From NCBI GenBank assembly GCA_964036045.1, contig OZ038384.1:39844844-39908843 (forward strand): a stretch of 64,000 nucleotides of DNA. Direction: 5' to 3'. The position numbers were made by a program, and so were the translations under genes. The DNA is from Eutreptiella sp. 'Long Island Sound 2002'. Its lineage: Eukaryota; Euglenozoa; Euglenophyceae; Eutreptiales; Eutreptiaceae. Position 1 is the stretch's first letter; the number at the start of each line of letters is the position of its first letter. The notes under the pieces were generated by a model that had not been told where the DNA came from, ran no database searches, and worked only from the letters and a program-made list of their open reading frames with translations. Below, one piece after another: positions 1-12,002 of the stretch.

Positions 1-256
1 TGGCACCCTCCACCGATGCAAGCACATGTGCACCAAGTGTGCGTGAGTGGTACCGTACATGGTCACCGGGAAAAAACATCTTGGGTCTGAAGTAGCAACA
101 CAACACACCCATACAACGCCTTTGGAGAGAGAATATCACAGAACACACACAGGTGCTTGATTTGTAGTAAGGGGAAAGCAATGCAAGGCCATGCGTAAAG
201 CAGATGGGCAACATAAACCAGCACAATACATGTTAACTAGAAAAACATGGAAGTGA

Positions 257-352
257 CGGTCTCCCGGGGGGGGGGGGATTGCAAGGGGGGGGGGGGGTTT
301 GCAAGGGGGGGGGGGGTAGCAAGCAAGCAGCAAGCAAGCAGCAAGCAAGCAA
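257..352. repeat. G-run direct repeats followed by AGCAAGCA repeats
   Basis: Three runs of 9-14 G are separated by TTGCAA-type spacers and run into tandem AGCAAGCA/GCAAGCAAGCA units. This is low-complexity DNA with G-quadruplex potential. Short overlapping reading frames here look like chance. Confidence 0.8.
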
Positions 353-1862
353 CAGCACACGCGAAATGGGTAAAAATCAGAGTTCCGTCGTGGTGCTTTG
401 TATTTGGTTGAAATTTTGGTGCATGATACCTATGGGTGTGAAGTACAATCACACAAAGTTTGAGCGAGAAAGTCAACGGTGGCGACCAGCAACGGGCTTC
501 GTGGGTAGCGCACCCAGGTTTCAAAATCTGTCAAAAATGACCAGAAAATGCCATTTTAGGGTAGTTCTAGGTGCCTAGCATGTCCTTGTCGCGGGGAATT
601 GGCATGGAAACCAATGTAGCTGTTGAACGAACACCTTTCGTCATTGTCTAGTGGGGTTCATACCCAAGTAGTGGGCCCGATGACCTCTTTTTGGGCCCAT
701 TTTCGACACATTTTAGCCCCTATAAGTTCCCAACCACCCTCCAGTTATTTCTTCGCCGCCTGAACTCCAACAACCCTCGCCTAACCCCCCACCCTCTCCG
801 TACCCGAATGTGCATGGCTTGAGTCCTGTAGCATCTGCCCGCAAAGCCCCTCTTACCTGCTACCGGCCACTGTGGTGGCGGGGGCCATCACACTCAAGCA
901 GGGCATCAATGAACCATCACGTGCCTAATGCATCTGAAACGGGATCGCGGTGAAGCGAAAGCCGATTGTACTTTGATTTCTTCGTGTCCTTGGAATGGTT
1001 GTGTATTGGTATAACTATGTTCCTCATCCTTTTGCACTTGTGGATATCACCTTGTACTAGGTATTTTTTCTTGTTTGAAGTGTAGTGTTTAGTACAAAAG
1101 TGGCTTGTACTACTTGCTGATACCACATTTTTGCCCTTATAAGTTCCTAACTACCCCGTAAAGCGTGAAACAAGGAACATGCAACACTTGACAGGCAGAC
1201 GATAGCCGGATAGAGACATCAATTTTTTGGTACAGGTATGTTGCACGAAGTACAATGCATTGTACATATGTATCGGATTGGATGGATGATTTTTTGGGTT
1301 TGTTGTGGATGACAAAAAGTTTTGCTCATAACAAGAGAAAGAGGAACGGGATCGCGGTGAAGCGAAAGCCGAGCGCAGACATCAACACGAAGCTTGGGGA
1401 GTACATTCATTCCGAGTGGAGTACGGGGTTAGGTTGCTTGCTTGAAGGTTAGGATCAACGTGGTTGAATGGGATCGCGCTGAAGCGGAAGCCATTTGCAA
1501 ACACGTAAAGGGGGAGGGGAATACAAAACAGACAGTGACCGTCATGCAATAATGGGATTGCAGTGAAGCGAAAGCCAGTTGCCAATGCAAAAAGAGGGGA
1601 GGGGAATACAGAACACACAACCACATGCATGCAACCCTTAATCGCCATCCCCCAACCCCCAATTGCAACCCCCAATTGACTTTCCTCCACCCTAGTACGT
1701 ACAAAAGCATAGGCACTACCCCACCAGCTCGGTCCCAATATTCAGTCTTGATTAGGGCTCGGGCTAGGGTTCGGGCTAGGGTTAGGGTTGCTGTTAGGGC
1801 CTGCAGCCCTCCTGTAGCCCTCCTTCAGGTCAATTTTTTTCCTTGTTGTTTTAACACAAATA
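353..1862. other. Non-coding stretch with a 23-bp interspersed motif
   Basis: I see no convincing gene. The motif GGGATCGCGGTGAAGCGAAA followed by GCC occurs four times in the same orientation, at 941-963, 1348-1370, 1470-1492 and 1554-1576. The last two copies have one to three mismatches. The last two also share a following purine-rich GGGGAGGGGAATACA tract, so they look like decayed tandem units of about 84 bp. Confidence 0.7.
1752..1799 (+). repeat. Interstitial telomere-like TTAGGG variant tract
   Basis: About eight hexamers of the TTAGGG/CTAGGG/TCGGGC type run in phase. The period of six is clear but the units vary. It lies inside ordinary repeat DNA, so it is an interstitial tract and not a chromosome end. 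Confidence 0.55.
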
Positions 1863-1950
1863 TGAATTCTGTACAAAATTTTGAGTATTTTGAGTCTAAA
1901 CACATAGTAGGAAAAAAAAAATTGGCGCCTTTGGCGCCGGACAATTTTCT
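1863..1950. repeat. Dispersed repeat family, copy A
   Basis: This shares GAATTCT, TTTTGAGTATTTTGAGT, an ACACATAG core, an A-run and TTTGGCGCC with copies near 32.2 kb and 47.2 kb. On the minus strand all three copies encode a similar short peptide beginning near M/T-C-L-x-S-K-Y-S. This copy is the most diverged. Confidence 0.65.
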
Positions 1951-3873
1951 CTAGGGACACTTGTTGGTGGCCGACCCGGCACCACTATCTTCCAAAACCC
2001 GGGGGCCATGAGGCAACGGAAACTGGGCTCGCATACGCCCCCGTGTCACAGGCGCATGGTCAAACCCGGGGGGGGGGGGGGGGGCTTGGGGGGGGTCGCA
2101 TACAAGGACCCGGCGATGCAGTATCTGGCCCAGCCTTGGTTTCTGCATCGGTGTGCCGTTCTCGGGGCCTCACTGATGGATTCATACCGCGACATGCTAG
2201 ATGATTTGGTGCGGCAATCACGGCACTGTCACTCCCTTTTGCGACCACGTGGGCCGGCCGGGCCGCGTCGAACAAAGGCATTCAAAAATACAGCATATGT
2301 ACTCTTGTCAACAACCTACACAAAAAGCAGCGAGGGCTGGAGGGGTGTCAAGCACCTCCGCACACTCGGTTATGCGGCCCAAGTGTTGTCCAGCTGTTTG
2401 CACCGCTCCTAGCCCAGACAATGTGGGCCAGGCATCGTTTCCAGTCATGGGTACCGGAAACCTTAGAGCAACGCCCTTGGATTAAGTTAGACAGTGCAGC
2501 AGTCTTGTTGTGCCACTACAAACTTGTGGCCACCTGAAGGAGCAGTACTTGACAGCGTGCCTCTAGCTGGGGGACTTGGGTCCACTTCCTGATGGTGGCC
2601 TGCTACATCACAACCACTGGGTGGCCCCACCACTTGACACCTGTGTTGCCGTTGCCACTGCATGCCTCAGAAAAAAAAATAGGGGCCATGACTGCCCATG
2701 GCACTGCAAGAGCCACGAAATACCGGATGCAGAAACCCCCCACAACCCTGCGCAAAAAGAGGTTTTTGCACTGGAACCGCTGCCAAAACCCCCGCAGAAA
2801 CCCCGATACGCAAATCCACTTTCTGCGCAGAAATCCAGTGCAAAATCCCCCTGCAACCCCCCCCCCCCCCCTTTTGAGCAAAAACACAATGCAGAAACCG
2901 ACAGAAACCCTCTCCCCCCACCCACCCAACCACCCACCCACCCAACACCTCCCCAAGGGTGTTACGTGCGCTACTGCCTTGCTGGACGCCCCCCCGCCCC
3001 CTACTCATCCCCAAAGCGCACTATCTGCAACCCAACATGGCGTTCAAATGGACGAAATACATGAGTGCATTACCTATCTAACCCCTTGTGCACCTAGTAG
3101 CAGGTGTGCAAATTCCGTTTGAATTGCCGGTTCCTGAATTTCTGTTGGACTGGTGCTGAACAAGTATATGGAGCGATAGGAGTGCGCAATGCGCACTAGC
3201 AGCTAGTATTCCACTTGTTTCTTCTCTGTGACCTCCCTAACCAATGGTGGGGTTCCCAGGCTCTATCTCAGGTAACCCCGATGAGGACTTAGACATTTTG
3301 TGGCTGGTACACATTGCGGCTTTTCGGGGGTTACCTTTAAAACCCGTGGGGGGCCTTGAGCCAGACTTGGGTGATCATTTGGTGACAATGGGTGTATGTA
3401 AACCCATGGGACTCATGCAACACCGAGTTGACCCTCCTAGCCCACTAGTTCCCAAAGGCTCCATTTTGGACACTTTTAGGAGCTAGTGTTGTGGTGGGCA
3501 AAACTTGGTTGTCCTATGGCCGTCAACGTGTGTTGAATCGGATCCTGGTCCCGTTCCACTCTTTCTTCGATATGGACCCCTTGACCTATGCCGAGCTTCC
3601 AGGCTCAAAATTTGGGTACCCATGATCAGCCCCCGTATTGGCGTGTAATCATTTGGTGGCAATGGGAGCACAGGGTCATGGGTAGCCATATAGCCCTAAT
3701 TAGGCCCACCTATTGGGTGTCCATGGGCCGGTGATAGGGCTGTTTGCAGGCAATATTAGCCCATACGTGTACATGGATAGCACAAAACTGGAGCCACTTG
3801 GTGGTGCATTGCTTGGGACCATTCTCTGTGACGTGGACTTGCCAAGGCAATGGAATCTCATGTTTGCACACTT
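1951..3873. other. No gene recognised; homopolymer-rich DNA
   Basis: Long G runs at 2068-2094 and C runs around 2850-2870 dominate. Overlapping Pro/His-rich frames on both strands are explained by composition. I see no domain, conserved motif or convincing splice structure. Confidence 0.55.
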
Positions 3874-3902
3874 ATCATCATCATCATCATCATCATCATC
3901 AT

Positions 3903-3942
<40 letters not shown>

Positions 3943-3981
3943 GTTGTTGTTGTTGTTGCTGTTGTTGTTGTTGTTGTTGTT
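3874..3981. repeat. Compound microsatellite (ATC)n then (GTT)n
   Basis: About 23 ATC units with one interruption are followed directly by about 13 GTT/GCT units. The Asn/Asp, His, Ile and Ser homopolymer frames across it are artefacts of the triplet repeat. Confidence 0.95.
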
Positions 3982-5266
3982 ATTCTCCTGTGTGGCCATT
4001 CTAATCACACCATGCATGCCAAAGATGCATGGAAATCCCAGAGCTTAGGACTGAGGACAGGCAGGATGTGTTCTTTTCTACACAACTGCGTTTTTTGGTT
4101 TCGTGCGAATGTGTGCGTTTTCTTTTGACCTTTCAATGTGCAGGGGTTCTGTGGTGCTGTGGGTTGTACTATTGTGAGCAGTGTCTTGTGCTTTGTGTTT
4201 CAATAATGCTAAGAACTGAATTGTTGTTTTAACCTCAATCTATCCGGTAGTAGGCAAAAGGGTGTACTTTGTTTTTGTTTTGCACTGTGCCGCTTTAATA
4301 AGCAAAAAAAAAACAGTTGAAACGCACAGGGCGGTAGCCATGCACAAGATCCTCTCTCCATAAACCACAGCCCAACAAGCTAAGATGTGGATTGCTGCAA
4401 GCCAAAGTGGAAACAAAACGCAATGTGTGCCCTGTATTGTGCCCTTTACTGAAGCAGGAAAATGGTCCAAGAAAGGGACGGACAGATGAGGAAATATCTG
4501 GTCCGGCATGCATAGTAAACAGCACTGCAACTGCAGTGCTGAACGGGTATCAGGGTTGCAGGGATCGGATGACTAAGCTACACAGAAGTCAAAGCAAAAG
4601 CCTGGTTGTTTAACATCTCGTCTCGAGAGAATGGCATATTGCAGGACAGCACGGCGTGGCCACAGATGCGAATCGGAGGCAATGTCTGCCATATGTTGTG
4701 GCAAGTGGCACAACGTGAAAGAGACCACGGGAAGGGGCACATCCCAAGCTGTTTGTCACGTGGTGCACTGTGCTAATCATACACACGCTAACTTTACAGA
4801 GTGGGGATGCAATAGGGATTGCTGTTTGCGTCACAAACCAAGGTAGACCAAAGGAAACCACCCCAAGAAAAACCCAACAAATACTCCGGATCCTCAATTT
4901 TGGCTAAATTAAAGAACCTTTGACAATTCTGCAAAGAGCAACTTGCCGAGCAAGGTTCTTGAGAAGATTGATGTTTGATCTGGTTCATTTGAACCCAAAA
5001 AATGAAAACAAAATACAAAAGTGCCCAAGCCCAGTCATCAGACTTGATCACCTTGCCAAAAAAGATCAGGGACATCAAAAGGGCTGTGTGTGTATATCAT
5101 CCCTTTTGCAAAGCCTGTGATAGCACGAGGGCCGCTTGTGCGCCTCCAAAACGCAATGCCCACGCTATGCTACAATTCCCGCTCTGAGTGAGGGCCAAAT
5201 GTTCCATCTTACTGGCCAGATGCGGACATATCTTGCCACAACGGCAGCAGAGAAAATGCCTGCAAC
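3982..5266. other. No gene recognised
   Basis: This is mixed-composition DNA with no frame showing a domain, motif or homology that I recognise, and no repeat structure. Confidence 0.5.
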
Positions 5267-7760
5267 TTAACTGTTGCAGTCAGTGTTTGCAGTTGACGTT
5301 GCTTCGTCATCCACCCATGACCAATCTTCACCATCCGAGCTGGTGTCCACTTTGTAGGTTGTAACCCACTGTTCCTGGTTCTCAGCGGTTCTTCCTTGAG
5401 TCACGACCCCACGAACAGGCCTGACTGCTCCCAGATCAATTTGATACCACTCATCCAGTTGTGGGGTACCAGGCGACCACGCTTGGGGAGACTCAAGCTT
5501 GGTTATGCCCTGTTCCACGAGCATCACCCACGCACACAGACCATGCAATCCGCATGCTGTCGTCAGGATTTACAACGGTACACCCGGGAGCCCTGCTGGC
5601 CAGAATTCCCACTCGGAGTGAGGGCCAATTGCTCCACGTTAGTGCATATCTTGCGTGGATGCCAACACGGAAAATGCTAGTGACACGATTGCTGCGGCCA
5701 GCGTTCACAGTAAATGCTGCCTCTTGCTCCACCAACGACCAATCAGCACCATCCAACTTGACGTCCACTTTGTAGGATGCAACCCACTGGCCAAAATTGG
5801 CTCTTCCCTGAGCTACGACCCCACTGACAGTGATGGTGGTTCCAAAATCAATCTGATACCACTCATCCACTTGTGGGGCATCAGGCGACCATGGTTGGGG
5901 AGAATCAAGCTTGCCTTGCTTGTGCCCTGTGCCATGACCATCACATGTGCACACAGACGACGCGGTCTGCATGCTATCCCTACGATTGATCACTGAACAC
6001 CCCAAATCATCTGTGTCTCCTCCCTCTCCTCCTCCTCCGCTTCGACCTCCAATGGGAATGATCCATTGTTCCCAGTAGTCTGGTCAAAACCAGACTACCA
6101 TTACAATCTTGAAGCCCCTGGCTCCGGTGGCTGAGCAGGAAGAACTTGCCTCTCCAGCATCGGAGAGATACCACTTCTGCCACTCTCCAGTGTCCGGGTG
6201 GAGCCCCACCCTACCGTCACAATCTTCAAGCTGCTGGCCCCTGTTGCTTGTGATGAAGAATCCTGCCATCTCCACACGGACGAAACATCCATTGCTGCCA
6301 GGACCCGAAGTCATCGTGAAGTCCCAAGTTACCGTCACAATCCTCAAGCTGCTGGTTCCGACGGCTGGTAATAGACACAGGGTCATTGTGCTGACCTTGG
6401 GAGCCCGGTCCTGCTCCTTCTCGTGAGTACCTCACTTTGGCAAGAGCGGCCAGGTCTGCCGCATCGGAGCCAAAGCGGTCCTTCATGTAGATCCATGCTA
6501 ACTCGTGGCGCCCCGGTCCAATGTTGAAGGTCTGTGGCTGCCAATCCACCTCACAAGTGAGCACCGCCGCGCGCCTCCCGTCCAACATAAACAACACTCC
6601 ATTGTGGCCCTGCTTGCACGACGTTTTCCAGTTGAACGGAAGGCTGCCAGGCCCCGAGACGCGGGTCCACAACCTAATCATTTGGTCTTCCCCAATAGCG
6701 CCGCTGCGCGCACCCTCACCCTCGCCCCAAGTTTTCCACTTCTTGGGTCCATTGGTCTCAAATTGCAAGCTGCCATCTTCACACAGGACTTCAGACAGAT
6801 CCACTGGCTCCTCCTCCTCCTCCTCTGGCACATCGTCAGGCATCCAAACAACATTGGGCCAGGCATCAAATGCACGGGCAGCGCCCAACATCCTCAGATT
6901 GTTGGTGAAGTCTGCCAGTGACATATGGAACGTCCCGGACGGGGCGTGTACCCCACAGCCTCGGCCACTTCTGGATGGCCCCGCCACTCGTCGCCACCGT
7001 CGCACCATTCGTTCTCATTGCCTGATGGGTTGCGGAACTTCAGTAATTGAACGGTACCAATTTCCCAAATCCCCATGACACCGTACACATGGCCCCCAAT
7101 AAGCCCTTGGCGGGCTCTCGTTTCGCCCAATCTGCCTTCCACCTCCTCAGTGGAAACTTGGACCCAGCTGCAGCCCAGAATGAAAGCGTTCTCCCCCAAA
7201 TTGTTGCCGATGCCACAACTGCTCCGGATCTGCCAATTCTTGTCCACTTGATATTGTTGGACGTAATGGCGTTCCAAAGCCAAAATGGATGCGAAGCCAA
7301 CGGAGGCTAAAAAACCCTCGGGCTTTTCAAAGGAACCATAAACCTTCGCAAAGGCCTTCTCAATGATGATAGGCCACAGCTCTCGCACCTAACATGGCCT
7401 GCGGCCATACGCAATCCTTGCGTTTGTTGGGCTTCGGGCGTCGACGCACACCAGCCGCTCACTCTCTTCATCTGCATAGAAGCGGCAGCAGAAGATTCCC
7501 TTCTCCCAATCGTGTTGTACAATCATACTTCTGAGCATGTTGGGGTACATGGCGACCACAGACAAGGCAGCGAAGAACCAGCAGTCCCCTGCTGCACCTT
7601 GGTTATGTCACTTGCATTGCCGCCATTGACTCCCGACTAAAATAATGCGACATTGCTCCAAATCTCCTCGGGCCATGTCAAGTCAATCACAGGGGCGTGC
7701 TCATTCCCACCGCCCTCCTGTACCACCCACAATCTCGTCGAAACTGAGGAATTCCTCTGT
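5267..7760 (-). pseudogene. Decayed calpain / beta-trefoil-like / discoidin (F5/8 C) protein gene
   Basis: Read on the minus strand, the domains are in order. The calpain catalytic region has GDCWFFAAL (Cys codon 7581-7583), RELWPIIIEKAFAKVYGS (from 7385), GGHVYGV (His codon 7089-7091) and RNPSG (Asn codon 7029-7031; usually RNPWG). A calpain-like stretch FHMSLADFTNNL (near 6930) and an acidic linker follow. Next come two units with QLEDCDG..GLH..(G)xWQxW, resembling the fascin/ricin-type trefoil repeats of protists. Two discoidin-like units with DEWYQID.G and SYKVD/TYKVD end it (near 5840 and 5440). Calpains are Ca2+-dependent Cys proteases and discoidin domains bind glycans or lipids. In-frame TAGs at 7637 and 7389 and frame changes near 7588, 6945, 6265 and 5500 break it. 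Unpredicted introns could explain one or two breaks but not all. Confidence 0.75.
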
Positions 7761-7914
7761 GCCTCGCATCGTCCGACTCTGCTGCAACGTCCACGTCCTC
7801 CAGCCAAACTCGTCCGTTTGGACATGGTTGTGGGCCTCATGGGCCAGCTACTCGTTCTCCATGTTCTCGTCAAGCTCTGACATGTTGGGAGCTCAGCAGG
7901 TTGCACTACACTCA

Positions 7915-8001
7915 GAAAGTGATGTAGCACTAGCAGTAGTACTGACAGTAGGGAGCAGTGACAGTCGCAGTGACAGTGGCAATAGTATAAGCGATAGCAG
8001 T
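7915..8001. repeat. Degenerate AGTGAC/AGTAGC minisatellite, left part
   Basis: Irregular hexamer-like units (AGTGAC, AGTAGC, AGTGGC) form this tract. It ends exactly at the TAA target duplication of the MITE at 8005-8658, and the same repeat resumes on the other side. The Ser-rich frame through it reflects the repeat. Confidence 0.8.
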
Positions 8002-8004
8002 TAA

Positions 8005-8658
8005 GGGGGCGTGTGTGCACAGCGCGGGCACAGCGCGCACATGGGAAGCATAAATTGGGGGTTTTTGCTACAATTGGCAATATTCTTGCCTATACAAACC
8101 ATACTACACCCCCAGAACGTTGGACAGCCTGATGTTTCTTTGTTTAGCTTGTTTAGCACGGACAGGGGAGGGAGTGTCGGACCTTCCTTCACGGACGCCT
8201 GCGCGTGCTGCTCTCGTAGTTGCTGAGTTTCTCTGGCTTGCTCCGTCAGCCGGTAGCACAGAAATCAATAGTTGAGCCTCGCCTCAACTGTTGTTTGCAC
8301 TTCCATACTTAGGCAGTTTTCTGTCTTGTTTTCATAATAAGTGCCATGGATGGGCATGAAATGCAACCAGCCTCAGAATCACATCATCGTCACACTTCCG
8401 CCGAGGAGAGACTCTTACAGTAGAGCTACTGGATATGTATTGGGCGGATCTCGAAAAAGATACCACGAACCTATAGGAAACGATGCACAACAACACATAC
8501 CAATGCACTAGAAATGAGGGCAAAGCATGCATGCCACTTATATATATGCATAACAAGGCTCATTGTTACGGGTACTAGGCACCACTATGCAGGTTGGGCA
8601 TGTTCCTGTACAAACTTTGTGCACAGCGCGGGCAGGGCACAACGCACAAAACGCCCCC
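8005..8658. mobile_element. 654-bp MITE with TAA target-site duplication
   Basis: The left end reads GGGGGCGTGTGTGC and the right end, reverse-complemented, reads GGGGGCGTTTTGTGC. Direct TAA sits outside both ends (8002-8004 and 8659-8661). A second shared block, GCACAGCGCGGGC, lies just inside the left end in direct and near the right end in the same orientation. Flanking DNA on both sides is the same AGTGAC minisatellite, which fits an insertion. No transposase frame is present inside. A 3-bp TWA duplication with G-rich inverted ends is typical of PIF/Harbinger-type elements; that assignment is inference. Confidence 0.65.
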
Positions 8659-8661
8659 TAA

Positions 8662-9025
8662 GACAGTAGTAATGGCAACAACAGTGACAGTGACAGTGGC
8701 GGTGACAGTGAGTAGTGACAGTAGCAATGATAGGAGTAGTGGCAGCTAGCAGCTAGCAGTGGTGGTAGTAATAACAGTAACAGAACAGAGGACAGCATCA
8801 AGCAGCAGTGACAGTAGCAGTGGCAAGAGTAGTGACGCTAGTGGTGATAGTAGTATAATAGTTACAGTGACAGTAACAGTGATCGCCGCAGTAACAGCGA
8901 CACTAGTAGCAGTGACAGTACCAAGTGACAGTACCAATGATAGTAGTAGTGACAGTAAAAGTGACAGTGATAGTAGCACTGACGGTAGCATAGTAGTGAC
9001 AAAAGCAGCAACAGTAACAGCATCA
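8662..9025. repeat. Degenerate AGTGAC/AGTAGC minisatellite, right part
   Basis: This continues the array that ends at 8001. Units of GACAGT, AGTAGT and AGTAAC run for about 360 bp. Ser/Asp- or Val/Thr-rich frames on either strand are repeat artefacts. Confidence 0.85.
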
Positions 9026-12002
9026 GCCATAGTCAGTGGCATTCCAAGGACTGCCAATGGCACAACACAAAGCTCTGCTGCATGTTGAATCTGTGCATGC
9101 GGCTCTGGGACTCCTATCGAGAGGAGTACCTCCGGCAACTCCTCCGAACCCAGTGAGCTCACCCTCACACCAGCCATCAGACCCACTATGGAAAAAAACT
9201 GTCTCAACACCCCAAACAAAAAGGAGGCTTTGCACCACTGTTGCAGGTACCTGGTGAGCAGCCCCCTGAACTGTTCCTTTCTTGTCACCTGCTGTGGCTT
9301 TTTGAGCCTCGGTTTCCTACAGGGGGCAGGGAAACTTTGCGGCGGGAAGTTTTTGCCGTGGGATATTTTGAAGCAGGTTTATTTCACATGTAGTCCTGAA
9401 TGGGCTGTGGGAACTTTTCGCACCCACATGCTGTGAGCCTGCTTTTGGTTGCTGGCGGTTGCTGTTATTTCCTGGAGGGTTGCTGAGAACTTCTGGTGGC
9501 TTGCTGTTGATTGCTGGTGGTTGCTCTTACCCCCCCCCCTTTGCGCAAGCACGGCCGCGGTCCCAGCTGTCAGGCCAAAATGGCGGTTCAACGCCCACCC
9601 CGTGCTTAGACAAGGCTGTGCATGCGCGTGACACATGTGACAGCCAGACCGGGAATGACATTGTTAGCCATGGCTGAAAATCACATCAGAACAAGCAGCA
9701 TGGGGTTGCAATGTGTAGTAAAATGTTGTTATGAACAGAATGCACCATCACAGACATGACTGAGCTCCTCTTTCCCTGTACAAACACTCTACAAACACCC
9801 AACCAAACATTCTGGACCACAAAAACAGCGGTCCCAAAATTTCCTCAAAACGGCGGTTCAACGCCCACCCCGTGCTTAGACAAGGCCGTGCATGCGCAAG
9901 GGGGGGGGGGGTACTTCCTGTGCGTTGCTGTTGAGTCTTGAAGGGTTGCTGTTGCTTCCTGATGGCTTGCCGGTAATTCCATGCTTTCATTGTGGGCCAA
10001 TTTTCCAGGCCCAATTGGATTGAGTGGCCAACTTTGTGCCCCAGTCACACATAAAGTGCTGACAGATGGGCAACTTTTTTCCTTACCTCAGTACGCATTT
10101 CTTGTGACCACCTGTCAAAATGCAATGGTGAAGACTCCCGTCGTTGATGGTCATCGCAATCAGCCCATGCCTTTTTCGAATATGTGTCTCACAGCGTGCT
10201 CCAGCAGTGGCTCTCAAGTAATGGACCATTGCAGAAATCTTTTCCTGGCGTTCATCTATTTTGGGCTGGGGCTTCAAAGAAGGAAGCATGGCGGAGAGAA
10301 AATTGCACAATGTATGCAGAAAATGGACAAGAGAGACCTCAGACCCACAGAATTCGACCATACCCCGTCTACAAATGCTCAGCGTGTGGCAAAGGCAACT
10401 ATGGGATACGAAATTTCGCTAAATTTCGAAGCAGGTTTATTTCACACAGCGCACAGACCCGAACCTGAATCAGTCCCCAAAAGAAGGTTTCTGCAGGGAC
10501 TTAAAGGTCAACCACAAAAGAAGGAGCAGTTTGGGCGCAATAAAAATACATGAAGATACCCCCCAAAAAGATTTAACATGAAGGAACCCGAATGAAAAGG
10601 AGTCGCAAAAAAAATTCTGCAAAAGGGTCTGTGGTCGACCGCGTGCCATGTTTGTACTTGCTAGCCCATGAAAGTGGGCGAAAAATTCCTGCCGCGAAGT
10701 TTCCCACCCCCTATACCTCTGACAGCATCTTCCGGCGTGTGCAGACTCCAAAACAAGTTCATAATAGCCGTCAGCTCCAAAGCAAAAAGGTTGCATTCAA
10801 CCTTGGCAATGCACTAGTAGCATGGTGCCCTCATGCACAACACCACAAATCTAAACAAAAAGCCGCTCCTGCCCCGACTCAGAAAGCCCAGAGAGAAGGG
10901 TATGAAAAAACCAATCGGCACAAGCAGCATCTTGCCCCAGCGCTCCAAAACAAAAAGCCTACGGTGTGGCCCGTCCACCAATAAACTGGGACAAGGAAAT
11001 GGTCACAAAGTACACATGTAGTCTTAATGTCAAGACCTTAGGTCACATTGCACTATTCAGAGCGCAAACAAATCGGAATCCCCAGTTGTACGCAGTTCTT
11101 GGCTCATTCTCATGCGTGCGCTCTACAGAGCGCTCCACCCATGTAATCTAGAAAAAAACGGGCACCATAGGTATCGTGTATCAGCCGAGATGCTTTGTTC
11201 AAAACTAGTGGTTGGCCTAACGGAGTGGTCTGCAGGGCGCATCAATTGGAATTTGGAAGAAATAGAAAAGGCCGAGCTGTGGAGCCCCCTACAGAGTGCA
11301 ACGGACCTGGATCGGAAAAAGAAATCCGGAAAATTTTATAGATTGCCCAAAGACGGAGCTGAAAAATGGTAGTCGGTCTAGCATGGCACACACACTGAAA
11401 ATTGGTGTAGATGCAAAAATTGCCGGGTAATATTGGAGTCAAAACCTCTGGGGTGCCGAGTGTGTCAAGTGGAGAGTGGAGAGTCAAGTGGAACTGAATA
11501 CACACTGACAGCCTGAGGGAAAATGCCTTGGCAAAGCCCCCAATACCACAAAGAGCAACAGCAACAGGCATCAAAATCACCTTGCTCCCAGGCACAAAGG
11601 ATCTGTAGTGATGTCACCCAACGACAAGGCCTGTGCTGTCTTCGAACATGCACTTTTGGCCCAGCCCGCGAATTGCCATTGGATGGAAACAAAAAAAGCC
11701 AACTCACAGCATGGCCAGGTATATAACCCAGTTCTGATGACCTGCTGCCTGAAAAAGCCCCTCCTTCCTCAGGACAGCAGTGTCTGCTGGTACTGCGGTT
11801 GTGCACTGTGATTGAGCCCCACCTACTAGGGGCAAAGCACACATTCAGCTCCACACCATACAACAATACTGCCAGAGGTGGCTGGATGCCACGAAAATCT
11901 CTACCTGAGCTTTAGCGAAGATTAGTGTACGGGGGCATAGAAACTGCCACCCGCACTCTTATTGGCAAAGGCTCCAGTGGCCATGGCCAGAGTATGGGCC
12001 GC
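9026..12002. other. No gene recognised; paired direct repeats
   Basis: A block of about 45 bp containing CGGCGGTTCAACGCCCACC and CGTGCTTAGACAAGG occurs at 9588-9628 and 9851-9893. The sequence GAAGCAGGTTTATTTCACA occurs at 9371 and 10430. GTTGCTG-rich degenerate units surround the first pair. No frame shows a recognisable domain. TPI transcription would end in the right part of this stretch, but I cannot point to a poly(A) signal with confidence. Confidence 0.5.

Noticed and set aside
2576-3122. Two overlapping Pro/Thr/His-rich frames
   Set aside because: Composition reflects C-rich and CCCA-repeat DNA. No conserved motif, and neither frame is favoured.
3700-4128. Asn/Asp, His and Ile homopolymer frames
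   Set aside because: Direct products of the (ATC)n/(GTT)n microsatellite.
7370-7412. A 22-nt intron removing the TAG at 7389 in the calpain gene
   Set aside because: GTATGG...GTTAG could be excised, but removal shifts the frame out of RELWP, so it does not rescue the reading frame.
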